Assembly (NCBI GenBank): GCA_015229005.1
Contig: JADGCL010000015.1
Coordinates: 1 to 51,421, forward strand
Direction: 5' to 3'
Length of the DNA: 51,421 nucleotides
From: Magnetococcales bacterium
Lineage (GTDB): Bacteria; Pseudomonadota; Magnetococcia; Magnetococcales; JADGCL01
Position numbers and translations under genes: made by a program. How positions within the stretch are numbered: the first letter of the stretch is position 1; every line of letters starts with the position of its first letter. Shown here piece after piece: positions 34,179 through 42,500 of the stretch. The notes beneath the pieces were generated by a model. The model did no database searches. It saw nothing but the letters and a program-made list of their open reading frames with translations, and was not told the DNA's origin.

Positions 34179-35123
34179 TCACTCTTCTGCCGTTGTTCGT
34201 CTTTCGATCAGGTAGCGCGGTCGTTGGCGGGCTTCGTCGTGGGAGCGCCAGAGATACTCTCCCAGAATGCCCAGCATGCCCATCTGGATCCCCCCGAGGA
34301 CCAGGATGACGACCATCAACGAAGACCATCCTTCGACGGGTCTGCCCAGAATGGCGTTGGTGACGATGATCAGGGCGTAGAGGAAACCCACCGCTGCGAC
34401 GGTGATGCCGACATAGGACATGAGGCGGATCGGGAAGTAGGTGAACGACGTGACGGAGTCGAGGACGAGCTTGAATTTTTTCTTGAGACTCCATCCCGAG
34501 CTTCCGTGGAGCCGGGCCTGTTTGTCGTAGTAGATGACCTCTTGTTGAAATCCGAGCCAGTGGATGAGCAACATCGCGCTGATGTTGACCTCCCGAAATT
34601 GCAGATAGGCGTCGATGACCACTCGGTCCATCAGCCAGAAGTCGGCGCCGTTGGGCGGGAGGCGCCCGAGGCTGCTGATGTGGCGCATCAGCCAGTAATA
34701 GTAGCGGGAAAAGAGGAGGGTGGTCCGCTTCTCCCCCTCCCGCCTGTTGCGTACCGCCCAGATGATCTGGTTGTCTTCCCGCCAGACTGCCAACAGCTGC
34801 GGAATGACCTCCGGGGGATCCTGGAGGTCGCCTGCCATGACGACGGCGCACTCTCCCCGGGCAAGGCTCAGGCCGCAGTGAATCGCCGCGTGGGAGCCGA
34901 AGTTGCGTGAAAATCGGACTGCCCGCAGTCGCGGATCGTCTTTGGCCAGAGAGGCCAGGAGGGCGAAGGTGCCATCCTGGGAGTGGTCGTCCACCACGAC
35001 CCACTCCCAGGTCACTCCGGCGCCATCCAGCACTGCCCGCAGGCGTTCGTACATGGCGGGAAGATTTTCCGCCTCGTTGAAGGCCGGGGTGACGATGGTG
35101 AGAAGTGGTCGCCGGGGGTTCAT
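34179..35123 (-). CDS. Family 2 glycosyltransferase, polyprenyl-phosphate type with two membrane helices
   Basis: 314 residues from ATG 35123, overlapping the preceding aminotransferase gene by four bases. The GT-A domain has 'TIVTPAFNEAENL', 'VVVDDHSQDGT' (42-52) and 'MAGDLQDPPEVIPQ' (the metal-binding DxxD at 99-102), as in DPM1/GtrB/ArnC enzymes that put a sugar on undecaprenyl phosphate. Two C-terminal membrane helices lie near 235-255 and 270-290, ending in 'LGEYLWRSHDEARQRPRYLI', the typical tail of this group. It probably makes the lipid-linked donor used by the GT39-like enzyme in the same cluster. The sugar is not known. Confidence 0.9.
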   Translation of the reverse strand: MNPRRPLLTIVTPAFNEAENLPAMYERLRAVLDGAGVTWEWVVVDDHSQDGTFALLASLAKDDPRLRAVRFSRNFGSHAAIHCGLSLARGECAVVMAGDLQDPPEVIPQLLAVWREDNQIIWAVRNRREGEKRTTLLFSRYYYWLMRHISSLGRLPPNGADFWLMDRVVIDAYLQFREVNISAMLLIHWLGFQQEVIYYDKQARLHGSSGWSLKKKFKLVLDSVTSFTYFPIRLMSYVGITVAAVGFLYALIIVTNAILGRPVEGWSSLMVVILVLGGIQMGMLGILGEYLWRSHDEARQRPRYLIERRTTAEE

Positions 35124-36262
35124 TGTCGGGTGCAGGCCGCCCTCAGGATTTCGATGATCCGTTCCTGTGTCGAGGGCTCCAACTCGTGGTAGAGGGGCAG
35201 GAGGATGGTTTCATCCCTGGCCCGTTCGCTCTGGGGCAGGGGCAGCCTCCGGGGCAAGTCGGCGCAAGCGGGCTCCAGATGGGCGCACATGACCCCGCGT
35301 CGGCTCGAGATGCCGTGGTCCAGCAGGCTCTGCATGACCTTTTTCTGGTCGGTTCCGGGGGGCAGGCGGACGCAGTAGCTTTGAAAGTTGCTGTGCGCCC
35401 AGGGTGGCTCCCCTGGAGGGGTTGCCCCCGGGATTGCGCTCAGGAGCCGGCGGTAGTTCTGTGCCAGTTGTCGGCGCCTTTCCAGGATGTACGGCAACTT
35501 CTTGAGCTGCTCCCGACCGATGGCGGCCTGGAGGTCGGTCAGGCGATAATTGAATCCCGGCTCGTCGTAGCTCTCGAAGATGACCTCGCTGGCGTGGTGG
35601 CGGATGGTGTCGGGGACCCCCATGCCGTGCTGCCGCAGGCGTTTCAGGCGGGCCGCCTGCTGTGGATCCTGACAGGTGATCATGCCGCCATCGCCGGTGG
35701 TGAGGATCTTGCGGGGGTGGAAGGAGAAGCAGGCCATATCTCCCCCCCGACCGCCGATCTTCCCCCAGGCGCCCTCCAGAAGGATCTCGCTGCCGACGGC
35801 ACAGGCGGCATCCTCGACCACTGCGATTCCCCGCGGACGGGCAAATGCCAGGATTGCGTTCAGATCGCAGGGGAGGCCGATCTGGTGGACGCAGAGGATG
35901 GCCCGGGTGCGTGGCGACAGCGCCATCTCCAACTGCCCGGGGTCCATGCAATAGGTGTCGGGGAGGATGTCGACGAAAACCGGTGTTGCCTGGCAATGGC
36001 GGACGGCATTGGCGGTGGCGATGAAGGAGTGGCTGACGGTGATGACCTCGTCGCCGGGGCGGACGCCGACGGCGAGAAGGGCCAGATGCAGGGCGGCGGT
36101 ACAACTCGAAACCGCACAGGCCGCAGGGGCGCCGACCAGGGCGGCGAATTCGGTCTCGAAGGCAGCGACCTCGGGGCCCTGGGTGATCCAGCCGGAGTTC
36201 AATACCCGGGCGGCGGCCGCCACCTCGGTCTCGTCCAGAGCCGGGCGGATGATCGGGATCAC
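35120..36262 (-). CDS. DegT/DnrJ/EryC1/StrS-type sugar aminotransferase (first of two)
   Basis: 380 residues from GTG 36262, which has GGGGAG 6 bases upstream and overlaps the upstream gene as GTGA; a TTG at 36283 is less likely. It is a PLP-dependent fold-type I enzyme: 'GSGITQGP'-like start (NSGWITQGPEVAAFE), 'SSCTAALHLALLA', 'SHSFIATANAV', 'VEDAACAVGS' and the Schiff-base Lys185 in 'SFHPRKILTTGDGG'. Such enzymes aminate a keto-sugar nucleotide, usually with glutamate as donor. The sequence around the lysine and the 'GFNYRLTDLQAAIG' motif resemble 4-aminotransferases such as ArnB or perosamine synthase, but substrate position cannot be read from sequence. An NAD-dependent epimerase/dehydratase is directly upstream. 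Confidence 0.92.
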   Translation of the reverse strand: MIPIIRPALDETEVAAAARVLNSGWITQGPEVAAFETEFAALVGAPAACAVSSCTAALHLALLAVGVRPGDEVITVSHSFIATANAVRHCQATPVFVDILPDTYCMDPGQLEMALSPRTRAILCVHQIGLPCDLNAILAFARPRGIAVVEDAACAVGSEILLEGAWGKIGGRGGDMACFSFHPRKILTTGDGGMITCQDPQQAARLKRLRQHGMGVPDTIRHHASEVIFESYDEPGFNYRLTDLQAAIGREQLKKLPYILERRRQLAQNYRRLLSAIPGATPPGEPPWAHSNFQSYCVRLPPGTDQKKVMQSLLDHGISSRRGVMCAHLEPACADLPRRLPLPQSERARDETILLPLYHELEPSTQERIIEILRAACTRQ

Positions 36263-37299
36263 GGGTCTCTCCCCGGGGCCCAATTGTGGACGACCTCCGT
36301 TGCCAGGAGTTCGTCCGGGGTTTGCCCGAGGTCGTCATACCAGGTCTTCAGCCGGCGCAGTCCCTCCTCCAGGGTGATCTCATGGGTGAAGCCGAGCAGG
36401 CGTCGGCTCTTGCCGGCGTCGGCGAAGAGGCGCAGGACATCGCCCGGGCGCGGGGGTGCGTGCTCGATGGTGCAATCGCGACCGATCACTCGTGCCACGG
36501 TAGCGGCAAGATCGTTGATGCGAATCTCGCGACCGCTTCCCAGGTTCAGGGTCTCTCCCACCACCGCCGGTGCGAAGCCGGCGAGGAGGATTCCCCGGGC
36601 GATCTCCTCGACGTAGGAAAAATCCCGTGTCTGGGTGCCATCGCCGAAAATCACCAGGGGTTTGCCGGCCAGGCCCCGCAGCAGAAACTTGGGGATGACC
36701 TCGCCGCTGTCCCCCTCGTGGTGGGATCGGGGGCCGAAGGCGTTGAACGGTCGGACCACGACGGTGGGAAACCCGTAGGTGGACTGGTAGGCCCGGGCAT
36801 AGCACTCTCCGGCCAGTTTTGCCGCCCCGTAAACTGTCATTGGCAGGGTGGGATGTTCCTCGGTCATGGGCACCTGGCGGGCGGTACCGTAGACCTCGGA
36901 GCTTGAGACGTGGACAAACCGGCCAACCCCGGCCTGACGGGCCAGTTTCAGGAGGGAGAGGGTCGCGGTGGCATTGACGTCGTGATTCTCGCGGGGGGAG
37001 TGGATCGAGTGGCGCACCCCGAGGCAGGCCAAATGATAGACGACCTCCACCCCCTGAAGGAGGGGACCCAGGGTGGTCTCGTCGCGGATATCGCCGACGA
37101 TGAGTTGCACCCGATCTCCGAGGAGGGCGGCCAGATTCTCGCGCTTGCCGTTGACGAGGTTGTCCACCACGACCACGCGATGGCCGGCTGCGGCCAGTTG
37201 ATGGGTCAATTCGGAGCCGATGAAACCGGCCCCGCCGGTGACGAGGATCCTCTTCACGGGGCCGGCGGCGATGAAGGGATTCGGGCGCAGGTCAGCCAC
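36259..37299 (-). CDS. NAD-dependent nucleotide-sugar epimerase/dehydratase (extended SDR)
   Basis: About 346 residues from GTG 37299 (GGAG 9-10 bases upstream); a GTG at 37257, just before KRILVTGG, would remove the first 14 residues. The NAD-binding motif GGAGFIG is at 22-28, 'VGDIRD' at 68-73, the Ser of 'VHVSSSEVYG' near 132-134 and the catalytic Y157-x3-K161 (YGAAK). 'VVRPFNAFGPRSHHEGDSG' and 'GTQTRDFSYVEEIARGILLA' match UDP-glucose 4-epimerase/dTDP-glucose dehydratase relatives. It overlaps the aminotransferase upstream by 8 bases and the one downstream by 4, so all three are translated together. It probably supplies the keto-sugar for one of the aminotransferases. Confidence 0.9.
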   Translation of the reverse strand: MADLRPNPFIAAGPVKRILVTGGAGFIGSELTHQLAAAGHRVVVVDNLVNGKRENLAALLGDRVQLIVGDIRDETTLGPLLQGVEVVYHLACLGVRHSIHSPRENHDVNATATLSLLKLARQAGVGRFVHVSSSEVYGTARQVPMTEEHPTLPMTVYGAAKLAGECYARAYQSTYGFPTVVVRPFNAFGPRSHHEGDSGEVIPKFLLRGLAGKPLVIFGDGTQTRDFSYVEEIARGILLAGFAPAVVGETLNLGSGREIRINDLAATVARVIGRDCTIEHAPPRPGDVLRLFADAGKSRRLLGFTHEITLEEGLRRLKTWYDDLGQTPDELLATEVVHNWAPGRDP

Positions 37300-38392
37300 A
37301 CAGGGCGCTCTCCAGGGCGCGGCACACCGCGCCGATCTGGTCATCGGTCAGTTCGGCATACATGGGCAAAGAGAGGAACTCCCGGGCCGCGGTTTCCGCT
37401 TCCGGGAAGTCCCCCGGGCCATAGCCCAGGTCGGAGTAGGCCGGTTGGAGGTGGACCGGGAAGGGGTAGTGGATATTGGTGGCAATCCCTTCGGCCTGCA
37501 TTGCCTGCTGCACCCGATCCCGTTCTCCGAGGCGAACCGCGTAGACGTGGTAGACGTGGTGACAGTGGGCGGGCGGCTGCGGGCGGGCGACCCTGACCGA
37601 TGCCAGGAGGGTGTCGTAGCGGGCGGCGTGACGGCGCCGGGCGTCGTTCCAGGCGTCCAGGTGGCGCAGCTTGACTCCGAGGACGGCGCCCTGGATTCCG
37701 TCCATGCGAAAATTGAAGCCCTTCAGGGCGTGGCGGTGTTTGCGTTCCAGTCCCCAGTCGCGGAGCATGCGCAGGGTGCGGGCGTGGTCGTCGCTTTGGG
37801 TCACCACCGCCCCTCCTTCGCCGTAGGCCCCCAGATTTTTCCCCGGGTAGAAGCTGAAACAGCCCAGATCTCCCATACTCCCCGCCGGTCGCTGGCGATA
37901 GCGGGCGCCGTGGGCCTGGGCCGCGTCTTCGATGACCACCAGACCGTGCCGGGCGGCGATCTCGCCGATGGGATCCATCTCGGCGGTCAGCCCATGCAGG
38001 TGGACCGGGAGGATGGCCCTGGTTCGTGGGGTCACGACCGCCTCGATGCGCGCCGGGTCGAGGCAGTGGCTCTTCGGGTCGATGTCGACGAACACGGGCT
38101 TTGCGCCGACGTAGAGGATGGCGGCGGTGGTGGCGACGAAGGTCGTCGGGGTGGTGATCACCTCATCCCCCGGTTTTATCCCGGCGGCGAGAAGGGCCAG
38201 TTGCAGGGCGCTGGTTCCGGAGTTGACGGCGATGGCGTGGCGGGCGCCGCTGTGGATGGCGAAGCGACGCTCGAAATCCTCCACGGCCTCGCCGAGGACG
38301 AACTGGCTGCTCTCCAGAACCCTTTCGATGGCGGCCAGGATATCATCCTTGATGGTGTGGTACTGCGCTTTGAGATCGAGAAAAGGAACCAT
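37292..38392 (-). CDS. DegT-family sugar aminotransferase, WbpE/WlbC-like
   Basis: 366 residues from ATG 38392 with GGAAGGG upstream; longer in-frame starts have no site. The N-terminus 'MVPFLDLKAQYHTIKDDI' and 'VLESSQFVLGEAVEDFE' resemble WbpE/WlbC, which aminate UDP-3-keto-GlcNAc-uronate. PLP features are 'NSGTSALQLALLAAGI', 'VIEDAAQAHGARY' and Lys185 in 'CFSFYPGKNLGAYGEGG'. The neighbouring Gfo/Idh/MocA dehydrogenase and hexapeptide acetyltransferase genes are the expected WbpB and WbpD partners. Together they suggest a 2,3-diacetamido-uronic acid precursor for O-antigen or another surface glycan. The specific substrate is inferred from context, not shown. Confidence 0.9.
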   Translation of the reverse strand: MVPFLDLKAQYHTIKDDILAAIERVLESSQFVLGEAVEDFERRFAIHSGARHAIAVNSGTSALQLALLAAGIKPGDEVITTPTTFVATTAAILYVGAKPVFVDIDPKSHCLDPARIEAVVTPRTRAILPVHLHGLTAEMDPIGEIAARHGLVVIEDAAQAHGARYRQRPAGSMGDLGCFSFYPGKNLGAYGEGGAVVTQSDDHARTLRMLRDWGLERKHRHALKGFNFRMDGIQGAVLGVKLRHLDAWNDARRRHAARYDTLLASVRVARPQPPAHCHHVYHVYAVRLGERDRVQQAMQAEGIATNIHYPFPVHLQPAYSDLGYGPGDFPEAETAAREFLSLPMYAELTDDQIGAVCRALESALCG

Positions 38393-38539
38393 CGTTGCCC
38401 TTCCAGGTACCAGTCCGTGCAAAGTTCCGCGATAGGTCCGGCAGCCCACTGATAAAAGGGATGCGGTGGGCATGGATGGCCGGCTAACCTCAAAGGGTCA
38501 GCGTAACCCGTTGAATCCTGAACTGTGCTTTGCCTTCCC

Positions 38540-38556
38540 GCAAAACTACGTTTTGC
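38540..38556. other. Small perfect hairpin in the 181-base gap between sugar genes
   Basis: GCAAAAC (38540-38546) pairs perfectly with GTTTTGC (38550-38556) around TAC. It sits in the only sizeable break between the dehydrogenase and the WbpE-like aminotransferase. No U-run follows on the minus strand, so it is not a clear terminator; it might be a processing site. I see no promoter I would defend in the rest of the gap. Confidence 0.3.
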
Positions 38557-38573
38557 CCGGGAGGGGAACCATA

Positions 38574-39590
38574 TCAAGGTTCCGTCAGGGAAACCAGTCT
38601 TCCCTGCTGATTGAGGGAGAGCGTTGCCTTTTCCAGCCAGTTGACGACGCGCAGGCCGGCCTCGCCGCCTGTGAGGGAGGGGCGGCCATCACGAACACAG
38701 GCGAGAAAGTGACCCGTCTCGGTTTGCAGTGCCTCGGTGGTGTCGAGGTTGGGTGAACACATGTCGCCGATGCGGTAGCCGACACGCATCCGGTGGATCT
38801 CGTGCGGATCGTCGAAGACCTGGATCCCCTTGTCGTAGATCTTGATTTTCTCCATGGGGACCAGATCATCGAAGACGATCATCTTCTTGTCCCCGCCGAG
38901 GAGGATGGTGCGGATCTTGACTGGGGCGAGCCAACTGACGTGGACGTGGGCGATCATGCCCGAATCGTAGAAAAGGGTGACATAGGCCAGATTGACCGGA
39001 CTGCCGGGGAGAAAGCTTGCCCCGTGGGCGGAGATGGCCACGGGCTGTTTGTCGAGGATCGAATCCAGGATGGAAAAATCGTGGACTGCCAGATCCCAGA
39101 TGACATCGACGTCGTGCTGGAAGAGGCCGAGGTTGATGCGCGTCGAGTCAAAGTACTGGATATTGCCCAGGGCGCCGCTGGCGACGAGTTCGCGGAGTTT
39201 GCGAACGGCGCCGGTGTAGACGAACGTGTGGTCGACATGGAGGACGAGGTTGCGGCGCCGGGCAAGGTCGATCAGGCGCCGGGCCTGTTCGGCGGTGGCG
39301 CACATCGGTTTTTCGATCCAGACGTGTTTGCCGCCCTCCAGTGCGGCCATCGCCAGGTCGAAGTGGGTGGAGACCGGGGTGGCGATGGTGATGACCTCGA
39401 TGGACGGGTCCTGGATCAGTTCGCGATAATCGGTGGTGACGCGCACCCCGGGGACGAGTTTTGCCGCCCGTTGTAACTGGGACTCCCGGAGATCGCTGAT
39501 GGCCACCACCCGGGTCTGGTCCTGGGTGGCGAAGTTGCGTGCCAGGTTGGGACCCCAGTAGCCGAAGCCGATCAGGCCGACGCGGATCAT
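38574..39590 (-). CDS. Gfo/Idh/MocA-family sugar-nucleotide dehydrogenase, WbpB/WlbA-like
   Basis: 338 residues from ATG 39590, overlapping the acyltransferase gene upstream by ATGA. The Rossmann start is 'VGLIGFGYWGPNLARNF' (4-20). The EKP motif, with the catalytic-region Lys94, is in 'HVWIEKPMCATAEQAR'. 'NLVLHVDHTFVYTGAVRKLR' and 'DVIWDLAVHDFSILD' carry the His/Asp residues typical of the C-terminal substrate domain. WbpB/WlbA enzymes oxidise C3 of UDP-GlcNAc-uronate using NAD. The adjacent WbpD-like and WbpE-like genes support that reading, but inositol or other sugar dehydrogenases share this fold. Confidence 0.88.
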   Translation of the reverse strand: MIRVGLIGFGYWGPNLARNFATQDQTRVVAISDLRESQLQRAAKLVPGVRVTTDYRELIQDPSIEVITIATPVSTHFDLAMAALEGGKHVWIEKPMCATAEQARRLIDLARRRNLVLHVDHTFVYTGAVRKLRELVASGALGNIQYFDSTRINLGLFQHDVDVIWDLAVHDFSILDSILDKQPVAISAHGASFLPGSPVNLAYVTLFYDSGMIAHVHVSWLAPVKIRTILLGGDKKMIVFDDLVPMEKIKIYDKGIQVFDDPHEIHRMRVGYRIGDMCSPNLDTTEALQTETGHFLACVRDGRPSLTGGEAGLRVVNWLEKATLSLNQQGRLVSLTEP

Positions 39591-40102
39591 GACGGATCTC
39601 CTTGGGTGCGGGAAGGGTTGCCGGTGGTTTGATCGCGGACATCCCCGACCACCCTGGCGGGGACGCCGGCGACGACGGCGAATGCGGGGACATCGCGCGT
39701 GACCAGGGCGGCGGCGCCGATCAGGGCCATTTCACCGATCACCACCCCTCCCATGATGGTGGCGTGGGTCCCGATGGAGGCCCCTCGCCCGATGCGGATC
39801 TTTTCGACGCTCCAGTCGGCCTCGGTCTGCAATCGACCGTCGGCGTTGGTGGCCCTGGGGAGGCGGTCGTTGATGAACATCACCCCGTGACCGATGAAAA
39901 CATCGTCTCCGATGGAGACTCCCTCGCAGAGGAAGGAGTGGGAGGAAATCTTGCAGCGGGCGCCGACGGTGACATTCTTCTGAACCTCGACGAAGGCGCC
40001 GATGCGGGTACCCTCGCCGATGCGACAGCCGTAGAGATTGACGAGATCGGGCTGGGGGATATGGACATTGGCGCCGAGTTCGACAGTGGGGGCAATGGGC
40101 AT
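39587..40102 (-). CDS. Hexapeptide-repeat N-acetyltransferase, WbpD/WlbB-like
   Basis: 171 residues from ATG 40102. Left-handed beta-helix made of [LIV]GxxxxI hexads: 'IGEGTRIGAFVEVQKNVTVG', 'ISSHSFLCEGVSIGDDVFIG' and 'IGRGASIGTHATIMGGVVIG'. It ends 'VPAFAVVAGVPARVVG', the common C-terminus of these acyltransferases. 'HGVMFINDRLPRATN' matches the loop of WbpD/WlbB ('MVFTNVYNPR'), which acetylates the 3-amino group of a UDP-sugar with acetyl-CoA. It is followed, with a 4-base overlap, by the WbpB-like dehydrogenase. The 217 bases upstream hold a 17-bp duplication but no gene. Confidence 0.88.
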   Translation of the reverse strand: MPIAPTVELGANVHIPQPDLVNLYGCRIGEGTRIGAFVEVQKNVTVGARCKISSHSFLCEGVSIGDDVFIGHGVMFINDRLPRATNADGRLQTEADWSVEKIRIGRGASIGTHATIMGGVVIGEMALIGAAALVTRDVPAFAVVAGVPARVVGDVRDQTTGNPSRTQGDPS

Positions 40103-40209
40103 CGGGGACTCCGTCGCGACTCGGGGAGGGGACGCCGAGCAATTCTGTTAGGGCGACCGCCGGCGCAGCCCGAAGGGCCCTCCGCCGGGAATACTCGAAC
40201 ACCCCTCAT

Positions 40210-40242
40210 GGGATGGCACGAAAGCTGGGATGGCACAAAAGC
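40210..40242. repeat. 17-bp tandem duplication in a 217-base gap
   Basis: GGGATGGCACGAAAGCT (40210-40226) is followed directly by GGGATGGCACAAAAGC (40227-40242), one substitution apart. It lies between the NeuD-like and WbpD-like genes. TGGCAC recalls the -24 element of sigma-54 promoters, but no GC at the right distance follows and the orientation points away from the genes. Most likely a slippage duplication. Confidence 0.45.
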
Positions 40243-40319
40243 GGGGGTAGGGTAGAGGAGGCGTGCGGATTGCGCAATATCCTTCTTCTGGCCCGGGCTG
40301 TTTCCGACGCGACGGGCTT

Positions 40320-40976
40320 TCAGCAGGTGTTGCGCAGGCGCCGGGCCGGGTTGCCGACCATCACTTGATTGGCCTCGACGCTTTGCAGGACGACACTGCC
40401 CATGCCGATCAGGCATCGATCGCCGATGGAGAGCCCATCCTTGATGGCGCAGTGGGACCCCAGGTAACAGGAGCGACCGATCGAGACGCCGCCGGAGATG
40501 CAGGTTCCCCCGGCGATGCAGGTGAAATCACCGATCCGGTCATCATGACTGATGACCGCATTGGGCAGGATGATGACGTGGTCGCCCACCGCGACCCGGG
40601 AGGTGATCGAGACGTTCTGGAAGACGACGGTGCCGAACCCCAGGGAGGAGGATCGGGAGACGCTGGCGGAGGGGTGAAGGATCGTTGCGAATCTTTCCGG
40701 GGCGACTCCGGTCCTGGCGATGATTTCCTCCTTCAGCCAGAAGTTCTTTTCATTGCCGATACCGTTGACGAAGAAACAATCCTTCAATTCCCGGGCGTGA
40801 GCGAGCGGTCCCAGGATGGTGTGACCGAGCAGTTCCTGCCCGTGCCGTTCGACGGCATCGTCCAGGAAACCCAAGCAGTGATACTGAATCCGTTTTTGTC
40901 TGTTTATTTCCAGAAGAGTATCGAGGATATCGATCGAGTTGCCGCCTGTCCCAAGAATGACGATATTTCTCACCAT
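40320..40976 (-). CDS. NeuD/PglD-type sugar O- or N-acyltransferase
   Basis: 218 residues from ATG 40976, 4 bases after the radical SAM gene ends. An N-terminal Rossmann-like domain ('NIVILGTGGNSIDILDTLL') with 'YHCLGFLDD' is followed by a left-handed beta-helix ('LHPSASVSRSSSLGFGTVVF', 'IGDFTCIAGGTCISGGVSIG') and the end 'NQVMVGNPARRL'. This two-domain layout defines the sialic-acid O-acetyltransferase NeuD / PglD family, which acetylates amino- or nonulosonic sugars. The gene is more AT-rich than the Rnf and secretion genes, especially near its start, hinting at exchange of surface-sugar genes. The acceptor is unknown; no nonulosonate synthase is in the window. Confidence 0.85.
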   Translation of the reverse strand: MVRNIVILGTGGNSIDILDTLLEINRQKRIQYHCLGFLDDAVERHGQELLGHTILGPLAHARELKDCFFVNGIGNEKNFWLKEEIIARTGVAPERFATILHPSASVSRSSSLGFGTVVFQNVSITSRVAVGDHVIILPNAVISHDDRIGDFTCIAGGTCISGGVSIGRSCYLGSHCAIKDGLSIGDRCLIGMGSVVLQSVEANQVMVGNPARRLRNTC

Positions 40977-40980
40977 GACT

Positions 40981-42477
40981 TTAATTCGATCTCTCGAACA
41001 GCATGCGAACGGAGACACTCAGGAAGCGCAGAAAGAGATATTGAAACATCAAATACATTTTCAGTGCTTCGGACGGGTCGAGGTACCATTTGTTTTTTAT
41101 TTTGACGACGTTGCCACCGGCCATGGACCTGGTAAAAATCTGGCGCAGGCCGCGCGGGCTCAGGTAGAAAGAGAGATTGGCGAACATGGTGTCGAAAATC
41201 AATTCGAGCCTGTTGTTGCCGTCCGGGACGTAGGGGATGTCGTCTCCCTGCCAGAGGTATTGGACGTTGAAATTGACCATGTCTTTTTTGAAGGTGATTT
41301 TATTCTGGGCCATCAACTCGTCGTAGACCTGGGTACCGGGATAGGGGGCCAGGGTGTTGAAGCGCACGGAAGCCAGCGGCAGCGTCCGGACCAGACGCAT
41401 GCAGTCCCAGCGATCCTTGCGGGTCTCGGTGGGCAGACCAAAAATAATCGTGGTCCCGGTGGCGATGCCGTGCCTGTGGGTACGATGGATGGCGTCCACC
41501 ACGTCGGCCACGGTCTCCTTTTTCCGGATCACCTGCATGAGTCGTTCGCTGCCTGTTTCCAGCCCGAAATAGATGATGGAGAAATTGGCCTTCTTGGCCA
41601 TGGTGAGGACATCGTCGCGGGCATCATCTCCGCGCAGGGACCCCTGAAAGGATGCTTCGAGGTGCAATCCCTCCCCGATGATGCCGGCGCATAACTCCAT
41701 GAAGTGACGTTTGTGGACGGCAATGTTGTCATCGATGAGGTGAATGGTCCTTTGACCGTAGGTGCGGACCAGGAGCCTGATGTCGGTGAGCATGCGTTCC
41801 ACGGAGTGGAAGCGGTATTTCATGCCGGACATGCTCCTGGCGGAGCAGAAGGTGCAGGGATAGGGGCAGCCCCGGGATCCCAGGATCACCCCGAAGTTGG
41901 AGTAGCGCTCCTTGTGTTGCGCAAAGAGATGAAAGGGAATGGAAGGGATCTCGTCGAGATCGGCAAGGAACGGCGGCAGGGGATTGTGGACGACGGTCCC
42001 CTCCAGCCGATGCGAAACTCCCGGCACGCCGTTTCCGGGATCCATTCCGGCCAATATCCGGTCGACCAGTTCTTTCAGGACCAACTCGCCCTCGCCCCGA
42101 ACGACGAGATCCACTCCCGGTTGGGCAAGCACCTCGTCGGGGACGACGGTAGCGTGAATGCCGCCGACGATAACGACGGTGTCGGGGGTCGCCCGCTTGA
42201 TCCAGGAGGCCAGCTCATAGGCGCGGGAGGCGGTGAGAGTGACCGTGGAAATGCCGACGATGCGGGGCTCCTTGAGCTGAAGGAGCATTCCGGAGAGAGT
42301 TTCGAAGTCCAGGGGGTGGACGTATTCATCCACCACCGTGACCTCGATTTGGAACTTGAGGAGGTATCCTGCCAGGTAGGCGATGCTCGTCGGGAAGGAG
42401 ACGCTCATGAGCGCGTTGACGCGGGCGCTCTGGGAGGCGCTGTGGACCTTGGGGTTGATCAGGAGGATGTGGCTCAT
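40981..42477 (-). CDS. B12-binding-domain radical SAM protein (B12 type, unknown substrate)
   Basis: 498 residues from ATG 42477. The N-terminal 150 residues form a cobalamin-binding-like Rossmann domain ('ILLINPKV', 'IVGISTVTLTASRAYELASW', 'VIVGGIHATVVPDEVL'). The DxHxxG ligand motif is not visible, so B12 may bind base-off without a His or not at all. The radical SAM domain follows with 'GSRGCPYPCTFCSAR', the CxxxCxxC cluster motif, then 'LIDDNIAVHKRHF', 'IYFGLETGSERLMQVIRKKE' and 'TTIIFGLPTETRKDRWDCM', as in BchE/HpnJ-like enzymes. The C-terminal 100 residues are helix-rich. It lies within the surface-sugar cluster, so methylation or rearrangement of a lipid or sugar precursor is possible. 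Function not assignable. Confidence 0.85.
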   Translation of the reverse strand: MSHILLINPKVHSASQSARVNALMSVSFPTSIAYLAGYLLKFQIEVTVVDEYVHPLDFETLSGMLLQLKEPRIVGISTVTLTASRAYELASWIKRATPDTVVIVGGIHATVVPDEVLAQPGVDLVVRGEGELVLKELVDRILAGMDPGNGVPGVSHRLEGTVVHNPLPPFLADLDEIPSIPFHLFAQHKERYSNFGVILGSRGCPYPCTFCSARSMSGMKYRFHSVERMLTDIRLLVRTYGQRTIHLIDDNIAVHKRHFMELCAGIIGEGLHLEASFQGSLRGDDARDDVLTMAKKANFSIIYFGLETGSERLMQVIRKKETVADVVDAIHRTHRHGIATGTTIIFGLPTETRKDRWDCMRLVRTLPLASVRFNTLAPYPGTQVYDELMAQNKITFKKDMVNFNVQYLWQGDDIPYVPDGNNRLELIFDTMFANLSFYLSPRGLRQIFTRSMAGGNVVKIKNKWYLDPSEALKMYLMFQYLFLRFLSVSVRMLFERSN

Positions 42478-42500
42478 GGCGGTGATGCCCCGTCCTTGCG

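Noticed and set aside
35105-36616. 503-codon plus-strand frame
   Set aside because: Antisense to the aminotransferase and epimerase genes, which have complete motifs and overlapping starts and stops.
40210-40242. Sigma-54 promoter pair in the duplicated TGGCAC motif
   Set aside because: No TTGC-type -12 element at the right distance, and it would read away from the minus-strand genes.
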